DNA of 64,000 nucleotides from Xanthobacteraceae bacterium (GCA_031291445.1 JARLJA010000088.1:1-64000); one strand, 5' to 3'. Shown: positions 28,101 to 36,656, numbered from the stretch's first letter. Notes: generated by a model from the sequence alone, not told the origin. Made by a program: numbers and translations.

Positions 28101-29203
28101 GCCGCGCCATCGCCTTTCGATTTCTGTGCGGGTGCCTCTCGCAAGGCCTGACGGACCCACGGCGCGCCGAACTGCGGGAGATCGCCCAGTCCCAGGCATT
28201 CGACTGGACAACGTTCGTGGAGCTTGCGAGCCGCCAGCTTGTGGCGCCCGGCCTGCTGGCCATGGCCGGCGACAACGGCCTTGGCGACGTATTGCCCGGC
28301 GACGTCACGGACTATTTCGACGGCATGGCAACCTTGAACCGGCAGCGCAACGAAGCCATCCTGGCGGAGATCGGCGGTCTCGGCTCCGTCCTCAACGCCG
28401 TGAGCGTCGTGCCGGTGGTGATGAAGGGCGGCGCCCATCTCGTGTCCAGCCTTTATGCCGATCCCGGTCATCGTGTCATGCTGGACCTCGACCTGCTGGT
28501 GTCCGCGGATCGCATCGACGATTGCGCTGCGGCCCTGCGTTCGCTGGGCTACGAGGCGCTGTGGGACAATGGCTACCCGGCTCACCACCACTATCCACCA
28601 CTGGGCCGCAACGGCGGCCCGGTATCCGTCGAGCTTCACGCCGCGGCGCTCGATGATCCATTCAGCCGCTTGCTGCCGGCGGACGAGATGTTCCGGTCGG
28701 CCTCGGCCATGCAAGTTCGCGGGGCCCGGGTCGCCGTGCCTTCGCCTCAAGCCCGGGTGATTCAAGCCGTCGCTCACGCCCAACTGTCGAACCATGGCTA
28801 TCTCTACGGCGAGATTGCGCTGCGCGAGCTGCTGGACGTCGCGCGCTTGTCCCGGACCCATCGGGACGAACTGGACTGGGACGAAATCCGCGATCGCTTC
28901 GCGGCAGCCCGCGCCACCGTCGCGCTCGGATATCATGTGGGCGCGGCAAATGCCCTGCTGGGACTGCCAGTCCCGTCGCAGATGCAGACGAATGCGATGG
29001 CGCGTGCATTCCTCGCAGCTGCGGTGTGGCAGGCGAGCCATCCACATGTCCTCGACATCAGGACGCGGCTGCTGCGACCCGGACTGCAGGTACGGCGGGC
29101 GCTGTCGCGGCGGGCGTTGCGACGGCGACTGCTCGACAATCTGGGTGAACCTGCCTGGTATCGGCGGCACTGGTCGGCGCTGATCGGCCGCGGCCGGCCC
29201 TGA
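28097..29203 (+). CDS. Nucleotidyltransferase family protein (NTP_transf_5-like)
   Basis: 368 residues. The conserved core reads VVMKGGAHL around residue 110 and VMLDLDLLVSADRID, the G-(x)-DxD nucleotidyltransferase signature of the family annotated as uncharacterised nucleotidyltransferase. This family repeatedly neighbours PqqD and HprK-like genes and occurs in some lasso-peptide clusters. The start overlaps the upstream kinase stop by ATGA. It is cytoplasmic, with no signal or membrane segment. The likely job is to transfer a nucleotide-derived group to a peptide or to the kinase product, but the acceptor is not known. The gene is convergent with rpsI. Confidence 0.8.
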   Translation: MSRAIAFRFLCGCLSQGLTDPRRAELREIAQSQAFDWTTFVELASRQLVAPGLLAMAGDNGLGDVLPGDVTDYFDGMATLNRQRNEAILAEIGGLGSVLNAVSVVPVVMKGGAHLVSSLYADPGHRVMLDLDLLVSADRIDDCAAALRSLGYEALWDNGYPAHHHYPPLGRNGGPVSVELHAAALDDPFSRLLPADEMFRSASAMQVRGARVAVPSPQARVIQAVAHAQLSNHGYLYGEIALRELLDVARLSRTHRDELDWDEIRDRFAAARATVALGYHVGAANALLGLPVPSQMQTNAMARAFLAAAVWQASHPHVLDIRTRLLRPGLQVRRALSRRALRRRLLDNLGEPAWYRRHWSALIGRGRP

Positions 29204-29225
29204 GCCGAGCGCAGCGCCGTCCAGG

Positions 29226-29257
29226 CAAAAAAAGACGCCGCACCAAGTGCGGCGTCT
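29226..29257 (-). terminator. Rho-independent terminator after rpsI
   Basis: Perfect 11-base arms AGACGCCGCAC (29233-29243) and GTGCGGCGTCT (29247-29257), loop of three, followed on the minus strand by a run of seven T (29226-29232). It lies 35 bases past the rpsI stop and may also stop convergent transcripts. Confidence 0.9.
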
Positions 29258-29291
29258 GACGATTGATGCGGCCCCCGCCGGGGCCGGCGAT

Positions 29292-29768
29292 TTAGCGCTT
29301 CGAGAACTGGAAGCTGCGGCGGGCCTTGGCGCGGCCGTACTTCTTGCGCTCGACCACGCGCGAGTCGCGGGTCAGGAAGCCGCCCTTCTTGAGCACGCCG
29401 CGCAGGTCGGGCTCCATGTTGGTCAGCGCCTTCGACAGCCCGTGCCGGACCGCGCCGGCCTGACCCGACAGGCCGCCGCCCGAAACGGTGCAGATCACGT
29501 CGTACTGGCCCTGACGGGCCGAAATCGTCAGCGGCTGCTGGATCATCATGCGCAGCACCGGACGGGCGAAATAGACCTCGACCTCGCGGGTGTTGACGAC
29601 GATCTTGCCGGTGCCGGGCTTGATCCAGACGCGGGCCACCGCGTCCTTGCGCTTGCCGGTGGCGTAGGCGCGGCCGAACTTGTCGACCTTCTTGATGTAT
29701 TTCGGGGCTTCCGCAGTGGCCGGCTTGAGCGACGACAACTGGTCGAGCGACTGAATGGACTCGGCCAT
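29292..29768 (-). CDS. rpsI: Ribosomal protein uS9
   Basis: 30S subunit protein contacting the P-site tRNA with its C-terminal tail. 158 residues, with the alphaproteobacterial N-terminal extension. The conserved core reads [38 protein letters not shown] and the basic C-terminus [17 protein letters not shown] ending in Arg. It begins two bases after the rplM stop, the universal rplM-rpsI operon order. Confidence 0.99.
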   Translation of the reverse strand: MAESIQSLDQLSSLKPATAEAPKYIKKVDKFGRAYATGKRKDAVARVWIKPGTGKIVVNTREVEVYFARPVLRMMIQQPLTISARQGQYDVICTVSGGGLSGQAGAVRHGLSKALTNMEPDLRGVLKKGGFLTRDSRVVERKKYGRAKARRSFQFSKR

Positions 29769-29770
29769 GA

Positions 29771-30235
29771 TTACGCGACCCTCGTGTTCTTGCGATTCAG
29801 TGATGCGATATCGATGACTTCGGGCTGCTGCGCCTCATGCGGATGCTCGGCCCCGGCATAAACCCGCAGGTTGCCGAACTGCTTGCGCCCCAGCGGGCCG
29901 CGCGGCAGCATACGCTCGATCGCCTTTTCCACGACGCGCTCGGGGAAGCGCCCCTCGAGGATCGACTTCGCCGAGCGTTCCTTGATGCCGCCGATGAAGC
30001 CGGTGTGGTGGTGATAGACCTTGTTTTCGCGCTTGCGCCCGGTCAGCACGACCTTGGCGGCGTTGATGATGATGACGTTGTCGCCGTCATCGACATGGGG
30101 GGTATAGGTCGGGCGGTGCTTGCCGCGCAGGCGCATCGACACCAGGGTCGCGAGCCGACCGACCACCAGGCCCTTGGCGTCGATCAGAACCCACTTCTTC
30201 TCGACCTCGGCCGGCTTCGCCGAATACGTAGTCAT
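29771..30235 (-). CDS. rplM: Ribosomal protein uL13
   Basis: 50S assembly protein. 154 residues with the family signatures [36 protein letters not shown] and [18 protein letters not shown]. It is the first gene of the rplM-rpsI operon and has a sigma-70-like promoter 52 bases upstream (30287-30315). Confidence 0.99.
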   Translation of the reverse strand: MTTYSAKPAEVEKKWVLIDAKGLVVGRLATLVSMRLRGKHRPTYTPHVDDGDNVIIINAAKVVLTGRKRENKVYHHHTGFIGGIKERSAKSILEGRFPERVVEKAIERMLPRGPLGRKQFGNLRVYAGAEHPHEAQQPEVIDIASLNRKNTRVA

Positions 30236-30286
30236 ATGAGATGATCCATTGAAAAAGGGTCGCGGCCTTGTCGCCGCACGCCGCGG

Positions 30287-30315
30287 TTTCTAGTCAACTC
30301 GACCGTTCCGGTCAA
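30287..30315 (-). promoter_or_regulatory. Sigma-70-like promoter of rplM-rpsI
   Basis: On the minus strand TTGACC (30310-30315) is followed after 17 bases by TAGAAA (30287-30292), close to TTGACA-N17-TATAAT. The predicted 5' leader to the rplM ATG is about 45 bases. A further AT-rich stretch lies upstream at 30335-30375. Confidence 0.6.
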
Positions 30316-30381
30316 TGCCCAAACGCCAGAAATACGGCTATAATATCATATAGTTATAAATATGGTATGTTGATACCCCAA

Positions 30382-30816
30382 CTAAACCTCTTGAGATGGA
30401 ATGGAGTAGGTGGACGTGACGTGGGCGATCGGATCGGGAGACGTCCCCGACAGCAGCGTCACCTCGCCGACCGCCAGGCGCTTGCCGAGCTTCAGGAGCC
30501 GGGCCGCCGCCATGACATCGAGCCCCGGCTGCCCCTTGCGAAGGAAGTTGATGTTGAGGTTGGTGGTCACCGCGAGCCCGATCGGCCCGATCGCCGAGAG
30601 CAGCACCACGTACATGGCGAAATCGGCCAGCGCCATCAGCGTCGGTCCGGAGACCGTGCCGCCCGGCCGTAGCATGCGCTCGCTGTAGTATTGCCGCAGC
30701 AGCGAGGACCGGCCGTCGGCGCTCTCGATCACGATATCCTTGTTGCTGAAGGCTTGCGGAAACTCGGCTTGCAAGAACTGCTCAAGCTCAGAGACGCTCA
30801 TCCGAGGTGCCACCAT
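30382..30816 (-). CDS. PaaI-family hotdog thioesterase
   Basis: 144 residues from ATG at 30816, with GGAG six bases upstream; a TTG one codon earlier is the alternative. The hotdog core is seen in MLRPGGTVSGPTLMALADFAMYVV, where the conserved Asp lies on the long helix, and in LAVTTNLNINFLRK. Members hydrolyse acyl-CoA thioesters; the substrate cannot be read from sequence. It is divergent from the crotonase gene (30926), with which it may share a fatty- or aromatic-acid metabolic context. Confidence 0.85.
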   Translation of the reverse strand: MVAPRMSVSELEQFLQAEFPQAFSNKDIVIESADGRSSLLRQYYSERMLRPGGTVSGPTLMALADFAMYVVLLSAIGPIGLAVTTNLNINFLRKGQPGLDVMAAARLLKLGKRLAVGEVTLLSGTSPDPIAHVTSTYSIPSQEV

Positions 30817-30925
30817 CAACTGCTCCGCTGCCGTTCGTTTCTGCCGGTTCCGCGCGACGTTCGCTCCGCCTCGCCATTCCGTCTACAATAGGGTAACCAC
30901 AAAGAACAGCCTTGGACCATCCGCC

Positions 30926-31750
30926 ATGTCGCCCTCCTCTGCCGCCGCGCCCGCCGCTCCGCCGCCGATCCTCCTCAGCGAGACGCGCGGCGCCGTCGCG
31001 CTGCTCACGCTCAACCGCCCGGCCGCCCGCAACAGCCTTTCGGAAGCGCTGATCGCCGAACTGCAGCAAGGCCTCACCGCGCTCGGCGCCGACGGGTCCG
31101 TCCGCGCCATCGTGATCGCCGCCAACGGGCCGGTCTTTTCCGCGGGCCACGACCTCAAGGAATTGACCGCGCGGCGGCGCGATCCCGACCGCGGACGCGG
31201 CTATTTCGCCCAGATCATGACCGCGTGCAGCGAGATGATGCAGGCCATCGTGCGCTGCCCCAAGCCGGTGATCGCCGCGGTCCACGGCGTCGCGACCGCA
31301 GCGGGCTGCCAGCTGGTGGCGAGCTGCGACCTCGCCGTCGCCGCCGAAGGCGCGACGTTCGCGACCCCGGGCGTCGATATCGGACTGTTCTGCTCGACGC
31401 CGATGGTGGCGCTGTCGCGCAACGTGCCGCGCAAGCACGCTATGCACATGCTGATGACCGGCGAGCCGGTATCGGCGGCGCGTGCGATGGAGCTCGGCCT
31501 CGTCAACCGCGTCGTCGCCGCCGGCACCGAGCGCGATGCCGCCATCGCGCTGGCCGAGGCCATCGCGCGGAAGTCGGCGCACACGCTGAAGATCGGCAAG
31601 GAGGCATTCTATCGCCAGGCCGAGATGCCGCTGCAGGACGCCTATCGCTTCGCCGCGGAGGTGATGACGGAAAACATGCTGGCGCGCGACGCCGAGGAAG
31701 GGATCAACGCCTTCATCGAGAAGCGCGACCCGACCTGGGAGGACCGCTAG
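30926..31750 (+). CDS. Enoyl-CoA hydratase/isomerase family protein (ECHDC3-like)
   Basis: 274 residues from MSPSSAAAP at 30926. The crotonase fold is recognisable: oxyanion-hole regions FSAGHDLKEL (about residue 75) and HGVATAAGCQLV (about 120). The two catalytic glutamates of classical crotonase are not present: the first position is Gln in GCQLVASCDLAVA, the second lies in PGVDIGLFCSTP. This pattern matches the ECHDC3 subgroup, whose reaction is not settled, so classical hydration is not claimed. It is followed 5 bases later by the CoA-binding protein gene, suggesting an operon. Confidence 0.85.
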   Translation: MSPSSAAAPAAPPPILLSETRGAVALLTLNRPAARNSLSEALIAELQQGLTALGADGSVRAIVIAANGPVFSAGHDLKELTARRRDPDRGRGYFAQIMTACSEMMQAIVRCPKPVIAAVHGVATAAGCQLVASCDLAVAAEGATFATPGVDIGLFCSTPMVALSRNVPRKHAMHMLMTGEPVSAARAMELGLVNRVVAAGTERDAAIALAEAIARKSAHTLKIGKEAFYRQAEMPLQDAYRFAAEVMTENMLARDAEEGINAFIEKRDPTWEDR

Positions 31751-31755
31751 CGCGG

Positions 31756-32349
31756 ATGATGGCAATGATTCACGACAGCTACGACGACGCCTATATCCGA
31801 GCCATCCTCAACTCGGTGAAGACCATCGCCATGGTGGGCGCGTCGCCGAACAACGTCCGGCCGAGCTACTTCGCGTTCAAGTACCTGAGCGAGCGCGGCT
31901 ACGACATGATTCCGGTCAACCCCGGACAGGTCGGCAAGAGCCTGGTCGGCAAGCCGTTCGTCGCCGCGCTCGCCGACATCCCGCGCCCGGTCGACATGGT
32001 CGACGTGTTTCGCGCCTCCGACCGCGCCGGCGCGATCGTCGCCGAAGCCCTGAGGCTGTCCCCGCTTCCCAAGGTGATCTGGATGCAGCTCGGCGTGCGT
32101 GACGACGCGGCCGCCGCCGAGGCCGAAGCGCGCGGCGTCAAGGTGGTCATGAACCGCTGCCCGAAGATCGAATATGGCCGGCTGAGTTCCGAGATCAACT
32201 GGATGGGCGTCAATTCCCGTACCCTGAGCGCACGGCGCGCGCCGGTCCCGACGGTCGGCATGCGGCTCTCGCTCGACCGCGCCAGCGTCAGCGGTGCGGC
32301 GACACCTGCCGCCGACCGGGCCGCACGCACGTCGACCGACGAAACCTGA
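31756..32349 (+). CDS. CoA-binding domain protein (YccU-like)
   Basis: 197 residues from the ATG at 31756 (ATGs at 31759 and 31765 are alternatives). The Rossmann-type CoA-binding domain covers about 15-150: KTIAMVGASPNNVRPSYF with the phosphate loop, then YDMIPVNPGQVGKSLVGK and VIWMQLGVRDDAAAAEAE, ending with the conserved NRCPKIEY. Proteins of this family bind CoA or acyl-CoA and may regulate metabolism. The last about 45 residues form a polar Ala/Ser/Thr-rich extension not found in short homologues. It is tightly behind the crotonase gene. Confidence 0.88.
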   Translation: MMAMIHDSYDDAYIRAILNSVKTIAMVGASPNNVRPSYFAFKYLSERGYDMIPVNPGQVGKSLVGKPFVAALADIPRPVDMVDVFRASDRAGAIVAEALRLSPLPKVIWMQLGVRDDAAAAEAEARGVKVVMNRCPKIEYGRLSSEINWMGVNSRTLSARRAPVPTVGMRLSLDRASVSGAATPAADRAARTSTDET

Positions 32350-32565
32350 CGTCGCGCCGACCGCGCTACGAGAACCCCATGCCCGGGATCGGACGTTTGA
32401 CGGCAGGTTATTTTCCCAACCGGACGGCCAGGGAACAAATGCTTACGAATGCGCCAATTTTGAGCAGCGCCGCTTGACGCCCGGCGCCTCGATCATCAGC
32501 ATGCGCCGCATTCAAAGGCGACCACCCGCTTGTCGTCGCGAGACCCGCATACACAAGGACCGATC

Positions 32566-33846
32566 ATGACCGAACGCCCGCCCGGATTTGCCACGCTCTC
32601 CATTCACGCCGGAGCCCAGCCGGATCCGACCACGGGCGCCCGCGCGACGCCGATCTATCAGACCACGTCGTTCGTCTTCAACGACGCCGATCACGCGGCC
32701 TCGCTGTTCGGCCTGCAGGCCTTCGGCAACATCTACACCCGGATCGGCAATCCGACCAACGCCGTGCTGGAGGAACGTGTCGCCGCGCTCGAGGGCGGAA
32801 CGGCGGCGCTCGCGGTCGCCTCCGGCCATGCCGCGCAGCTCGTCGTGTTCCACACATTACTGCAGCCCGGCGACGAGTTCATCGCCGCGCGCAAGCTCTA
32901 TGGCGGGTCGATCAACCAGTTCAACCACGCGTTCAAGCACTTCGGCTGGAACGTGGTGTGGGCGGATTCCGACGACATCGGAAGCTTCGAAAAGGCGGTG
33001 ACGCCCAAGACCAAGGCGATCTTCATCGAGTCGATCGCCAATCCCGGCGGCACCGTGACCGACATCGAGGCCATCGCCACCGTCGCGCGCAATGCCGGCG
33101 TGCCGCTGATCGTCGACAACACGCTCGCCACCCCCTACCTGATCAAGCCGATCGACCACGGCGCCGACATTGTCGTCCACTCCCTGACCAAGTTTCTCGG
33201 CGGCCACGGCAACTCGATCGGCGGAATCATCGTCGACGCCGGGACTTTCGACTGGTCGCGTAGCGGCCGCTATCCGGTGCTGAGCGAGCCGCGGCCCGAA
33301 TATCACGGGATCAAGCTCCAGGAGACGTTCGGCAACTTCGCCTTCGCCATCGCCGCGCGGGTGCTCGGCCTGCGCGACCTCGGCCCCGCGCTGTCGCCGT
33401 TCAACGCCTTCCTGATCCTGACCGGCATCGAGACCCTGGGGCTGCGGGTGCAGAAGCACTCCGACAACGCCAAGGCCGTGGCCGAATGGCTCGCCGCCAA
33501 TCCCGCGGTATCGTGGGTAAACTACGCCGGCCTGCCCGGCGACAAGTACCACAATCTCGCCCGCAAATATGCACCCAAGGGCGCCGGCGCGGTCTTCACC
33601 TTCGGGGTCAAGGGCGGCTATGAAGCCGGCACCAAACTGGTCTCGAACGTCAAGCTGTTCTCGCATCTCGCCAATGTCGGCGACACGCGGTCGCTGATCA
33701 TCCACCCGGCGTCGACCACCCACAGCCAGCTCGACGACGCGCAGAAGGTTCTGGCCGGCGCCGGTCCCGACGTGGTGCGCCTGTCGGTCGGCATCGAGGA
33801 CAAGGAAGACCTGATCGCCGATCTCGACCAGGCGCTCAAGGCCTGA
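32566..33846 (+). CDS. metY: O-acetylhomoserine sulfhydrylase (MetY)
   Basis: PLP enzyme joining O-acetylhomoserine and sulfide to homocysteine in methionine synthesis. 426 residues from ATG at 32566, with AAGGA eight bases upstream. The Cys/Met metabolism family signatures are present: IYTRIGNPTNAVLEERVAAL, the phosphate-binding SGHAAQ, the PLP lysine Lys209 in VHSLTKFLGGHG, and the C-terminal LSVGIEDKEDLIADLDQAL. The 216-base leader was inspected for a SAM-II riboswitch, but no convincing match was found. The gene ends by an inverted repeat pair. Confidence 0.95.
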   Translation: MTERPPGFATLSIHAGAQPDPTTGARATPIYQTTSFVFNDADHAASLFGLQAFGNIYTRIGNPTNAVLEERVAALEGGTAALAVASGHAAQLVVFHTLLQPGDEFIAARKLYGGSINQFNHAFKHFGWNVVWADSDDIGSFEKAVTPKTKAIFIESIANPGGTVTDIEAIATVARNAGVPLIVDNTLATPYLIKPIDHGADIVVHSLTKFLGGHGNSIGGIIVDAGTFDWSRSGRYPVLSEPRPEYHGIKLQETFGNFAFAIAARVLGLRDLGPALSPFNAFLILTGIETLGLRVQKHSDNAKAVAEWLAANPAVSWVNYAGLPGDKYHNLARKYAPKGAGAVFTFGVKGGYEAGTKLVSNVKLFSHLANVGDTRSLIIHPASTTHSQLDDAQKVLAGAGPDVVRLSVGIEDKEDLIADLDQALKA

Positions 33847-33863
33847 GGCCAGTCAAAGCCTCT

Positions 33864-34033
33864 CGTCACTCCGGGGCGCGCGTGCAACGTGCGAACCCGG
33901 AGTCCATAACCACGACAGCCGATTTGGACTCCTGGGCTTGAGCCCACCCGGAGGTTCTGCTCTTCGACCAACTCTGACACAGGGGGTATGGGTTCCGGGC
34001 TCGGCGCCGTTGGCGCCGCCCCGGAACGACGAC
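33864..34033. repeat. Inverted pair of dispersed CCGGGG-type intergenic repeats
   Basis: A left unit (33864-33916, CGTCACTCCGGGGCGCGC ... GAACCCGGAGTCCATA) and a right unit in opposite orientation (33986-34033, TATGGGTTCCGGGCTCGG ... GCCCCGGAACGACGA) share the same palindromic core. Such units recur between genes in Bradyrhizobium-type genomes. Here they fill the gap between the convergent metY and ctaA genes and may serve as transcript 3' ends. Confidence 0.75.
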
Positions 34034-34034
34034 C

Positions 34035-35120
34035 TCAGCCGCGCTGGCCGACGAGGCCGGCTTCCACGGGACTGATCCGCGGCTCCGACCTGGTCAGCCG
34101 CTCGGTCTGCAGCAGGGCGAGCGTCAGGACCACGATCGCCACCCCCTGGTGCGCCAGCGCAAGGCCGATCGGCACCATCTGCAGCAGCGTGAGGATGCCG
34201 AGCGTCGCCTGCAGGCCGACCGCGGCGGCGAGCCACAGCGCGCCCCATCGCACCGCCGGATCGACCCGCGCCCGCAACGCGTCGGCCGCATGCAGGACGG
34301 CGAGCACGCAGATCGCGTAGGCCAGCATGCGGTGGCTGAACTGCACGGTGAGCGTGTTGTCGAAGAAGTTGCGCCACCACGGCTGCTCGAAGAACAAGCG
34401 GTCCGCGGCGGGGATCAGCGCGCCGTCGATCGACGGCCAGGTGTTGTAGATGCGGCCGGCCCGCAGTCCGGCGACCAGGGCGCCGAAATAGAGCTGCACG
34501 AAGACGAGCGCGAGCAGGAGCGCGCTGGTGAGCGGCAGGCGGGCCGGCGTGCTTGCGACCTCGCGCGGCGTCAGCCGCCGCGACGTCCAGACGATCGCGG
34601 CGAAGATCGCCAGCGCCAGGATCAGGTGGGTGGCGAGGCGGTAGTGCGAGACCTCGACCCGCTCCGACAGTCCCGACGCCACCATCCACCAGCCGACCAC
34701 GCCCTGCAGCGCGCCCAGCGCGAAGATGCCCCACAGCCCCCGCCTGAGATCACGCGGCAAGAACCCGCGCGCCAGAAACCACAGGAACGGCAGCAGGTAG
34801 ACCATGCCGATGACCCGGCCGAGCAGCCGGTGGCTCCACTCCCACCAGTAGATCGTCTTGAACTCCGCGAGGCTCATGCCGCGGTTGAGCTCGCGGTACT
34901 GCGGGATCGCCTTGTAGCCTTCGAAAGCGCTGGTCCAGGCGTCCTGCGACAGCGGCGGCAGCGTGCCCGTGACCGGCTTCCATTCGACGATGGACAGGCC
35001 GGACTCGGTCAGCCGCGTCGCGCCCCCGACCAGAACCATTGCCGCGATCAGCGCCGCCACCGCCACGAGCCAGAGGCGCACGGCGCGCAGGCGCGCAACG
35101 GAGAGGACGGCATCGGTCAT
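34035..35120 (-). CDS. ctaA: Heme A synthase (COX15/CtaA)
   Basis: Oxidises the methyl group of heme O to give heme A for cytochrome oxidase aa3, in the inner membrane. 361 residues from [10 protein letters not shown] (35120). Eight membrane segments fit the COX15 type. Conserved parts include [19 protein letters not shown], the heme-ligand histidines in [33 protein letters not shown] and ALAHQG, and NTWPSIDG. Upstream open frame contains no credible start. It is divergent from the DUF2842 gene. Confidence 0.95.
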   Translation of the reverse strand: MTDAVLSVARLRAVRLWLVAVAALIAAMVLVGGATRLTESGLSIVEWKPVTGTLPPLSQDAWTSAFEGYKAIPQYRELNRGMSLAEFKTIYWWEWSHRLLGRVIGMVYLLPFLWFLARGFLPRDLRRGLWGIFALGALQGVVGWWMVASGLSERVEVSHYRLATHLILALAIFAAIVWTSRRLTPREVASTPARLPLTSALLLALVFVQLYFGALVAGLRAGRIYNTWPSIDGALIPAADRLFFEQPWWRNFFDNTLTVQFSHRMLAYAICVLAVLHAADALRARVDPAVRWGALWLAAAVGLQATLGILTLLQMVPIGLALAHQGVAIVVLTLALLQTERLTRSEPRISPVEAGLVGQRG

Positions 35121-35232
35121 GGCTCGCCACGGCTTGATTGCGAAGGTGGTGGGGTTATATTCGCTCTCACCGGCCGCGCAAAGCGTCCAACGTCGCCACT
35201 TCCGGCAAGGCACCAATTCCGGCACACCAATC

Positions 35233-35457
35233 ATGAAGATCCGCCAACGCAAACTGCTCGGAACCGTGGTGCTGCTGGTCCTCGTCGTGGTGTGGTCGCT
35301 GCTGGCGATGGCGCTCGCCCAGGCGCCGTGGATCGCCGCCTCGAAGCTCATCCAGTTCGCCTACTACGTGATCGCGGGGCTGGGCTGGGTGCTGCCGGCG
35401 ATGCCGCTGATCAGCTGGATGTCGCGCCCCGACCGCGAGCAAGCCCAGCCGTCCTAA
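35233..35457 (+). CDS. DUF2842 family small membrane protein
   Basis: 74 residues with two membrane segments: [20 protein letters not shown] and [18 protein letters not shown], ending [14 protein letters not shown]. Both segments and the tryptophan-proline spacing match the DUF2842 family, common beside ctaA in alphaproteobacteria. A role in oxidase assembly is possible from the neighbourhood but is not shown. Its stop overlaps the stop of the convergent deacetylase-like gene by 4 bases. Confidence 0.85.
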   Translation: MKIRQRKLLGTVVLLVLVVVWSLLAMALAQAPWIAASKLIQFAYYVIAGLGWVLPAMPLISWMSRPDREQAQPS

Positions 35458-36530
35458 CCCTCCGCGCCCGCCCCGCCAATCCCGGCCGTCAGCACGCGAA
35501 ACCCGCGCAGCGAGCGTCGGCGACCGTCCCATGAGAGGCGCGGCAATGCGTAAGGGGCGGCGGCATCCCGCGGCCTGACCACCCGCGGCTCGGTCGTTAC
35601 CGCACTGGCGAATCCGGCGTCCTGCGCGTGCCCGACGTCGCGGCGACCGATCGTCTCGCGACCGCCGAACGGATAGGCGAAATGCCGCACCGCGCGATCG
35701 AGCGCGGCTTCGGCGACCTGGCGCCCCATCCGCATCTCGCGCAGCGCCGCCGCCGCCGGCAGCGTGGTCAGCACCGGATGGTGCACGGTGGCGCTGCCGA
35801 TCTCCACCAGCGGATCGCGCGCCAGCGCGCGCAGGTCGGACCATTCCATGGCGGCGGCGCGCGACAGCGCGGTCATGTCGACCGAATAGCGCCGGCAGAG
35901 GTCGTGCGCGGCGTTGAGCTGATCCTGCGGCGCCAGCGTCCGCATCCACCCGTCGAGAAACGCGAACACCTCGTATTTCTGCCGCGTGCCGCCGACATCG
36001 AAATGGCGCTCGGTGCCCGCGACCACGAGGCTGAGGCGGTCGTGGCGCAGAATGACCTGCTCCAGCGCCAGCCACCACATCGGCGCGATGCCGTCGACGA
36101 AACCGGTCGGAACGAAGATCGTGTAGGGATGCCGGTGCCGCGCCAGCACCGCGGCCGCATGGGTGGCGACGTCCCGATAGGCGCCGTCGAAGGTCAGCAC
36201 GGCGTAGCGGCGCTGGCGCTTCGCCGGCTCCAGGGTGCGCCGGAGCGCCTCGTCGAGCGTCACGACCTCCAGACCCCAGCGCGGCAGCGCGCCGCACAGG
36301 CGGTCGAACCGCTCCGGCGTGATTTCACTCCGCTGCAGGGGCTGGAAGGCGTCGCCGCGCGCCGGCCGCACCCGCTCGAACCGCAGGATGACACCGGCGC
36401 CGCCGCGGTACGCGGCGACGATCCGCGCGGTCCCGCTGAAATAGGCCAGCTGCAGTGCCAGCTCTCTGAGCGCGCCGTCCACCGTCCCTCCGCCCTCCAG
36501 GCGCGACGTACCGCCGCGTCTGTATTTCAT
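35454..36530 (-). CDS. Polysaccharide deacetylase-like protein with altered metal site
   Basis: 358 residues from ATG at 36530 (AAAGGG upstream); an internal GTG start at Val17 with GGAGGG is an alternative. The NodB fold is clear: YAVLTFDGAYRDV (about 110-120), IFVPTGFVDG, GSATVHHPVL (245-254) and FAYPFGG. In active members the first motif is TFDDG and the later one SHTVxHP; here the second Asp is replaced (TFDGAYRD, Gly116) and the first metal His is Ala247, with His251 kept. Two of three metal ligands therefore seem lost, so it may be inactive or work differently. No signal peptide is seen. It is next to a GNAT-like gene and may belong to polysaccharide modification. Confidence 0.8.
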   Translation of the reverse strand: MKYRRGGTSRLEGGGTVDGALRELALQLAYFSGTARIVAAYRGGAGVILRFERVRPARGDAFQPLQRSEITPERFDRLCGALPRWGLEVVTLDEALRRTLEPAKRQRRYAVLTFDGAYRDVATHAAAVLARHRHPYTIFVPTGFVDGIAPMWWLALEQVILRHDRLSLVVAGTERHFDVGGTRQKYEVFAFLDGWMRTLAPQDQLNAAHDLCRRYSVDMTALSRAAAMEWSDLRALARDPLVEIGSATVHHPVLTTLPAAAALREMRMGRQVAEAALDRAVRHFAYPFGGRETIGRRDVGHAQDAGFASAVTTEPRVVRPRDAAAPYALPRLSWDGRRRSLRGFRVLTAGIGGAGAEG

Positions 36531-36542
36531 TACCCTTTATTG

Positions 36543-36560
36543 ACCTTTGTTTGCAAAGGT
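36543..36560. promoter_or_regulatory. Perfect inverted repeat between divergent genes
   Basis: ACCTTTG-TTTG-CAAAGGT, arms of seven bases with a 4-base centre, sits 13 bases upstream of the deacetylase-like start and about 97 bases from the GNAT-like start. Such a dyad can be an operator or a small hairpin; there is no evidence choosing between them. Confidence 0.4.
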
Positions 36561-36568
36561 CCGCGCTA

Positions 36569-36604
36569 GTGTCCCGAATCCGAAGTCCGGATTCGAAGGG
36601 ACAC
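36569..36604. repeat. GTGTCCCGAATCCG palindromic repeat
   Basis: GTGTCCCGAATCCG (36569-36582) and CGGATTC-gaa-GGGACAC (36588-36604) form an imperfect palindrome. Copies or partial copies of the outer motif lie at 11103 and 18110, so this is a member of a dispersed family. Confidence 0.75.
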
Positions 36605-36656
36605 CGGAAATCTGAGCTTCCAGCGCGGAATGGCTTTAACGCCGACAGGATCCCGC

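Noticed and set aside
30335-30375. AT-rich semi-palindrome as an FNR/FixK box
   Set aside because: It lacks a TTGAT-N4-ATCAA core; the symmetry is imperfect.
32350-32565. SAM-II-type riboswitch upstream of metY
   Set aside because: A GGCGC...GCGCC stem and a CAAAGG word occur, but the expected pseudoknot and conserved GCTAAAAA-like element are missing.
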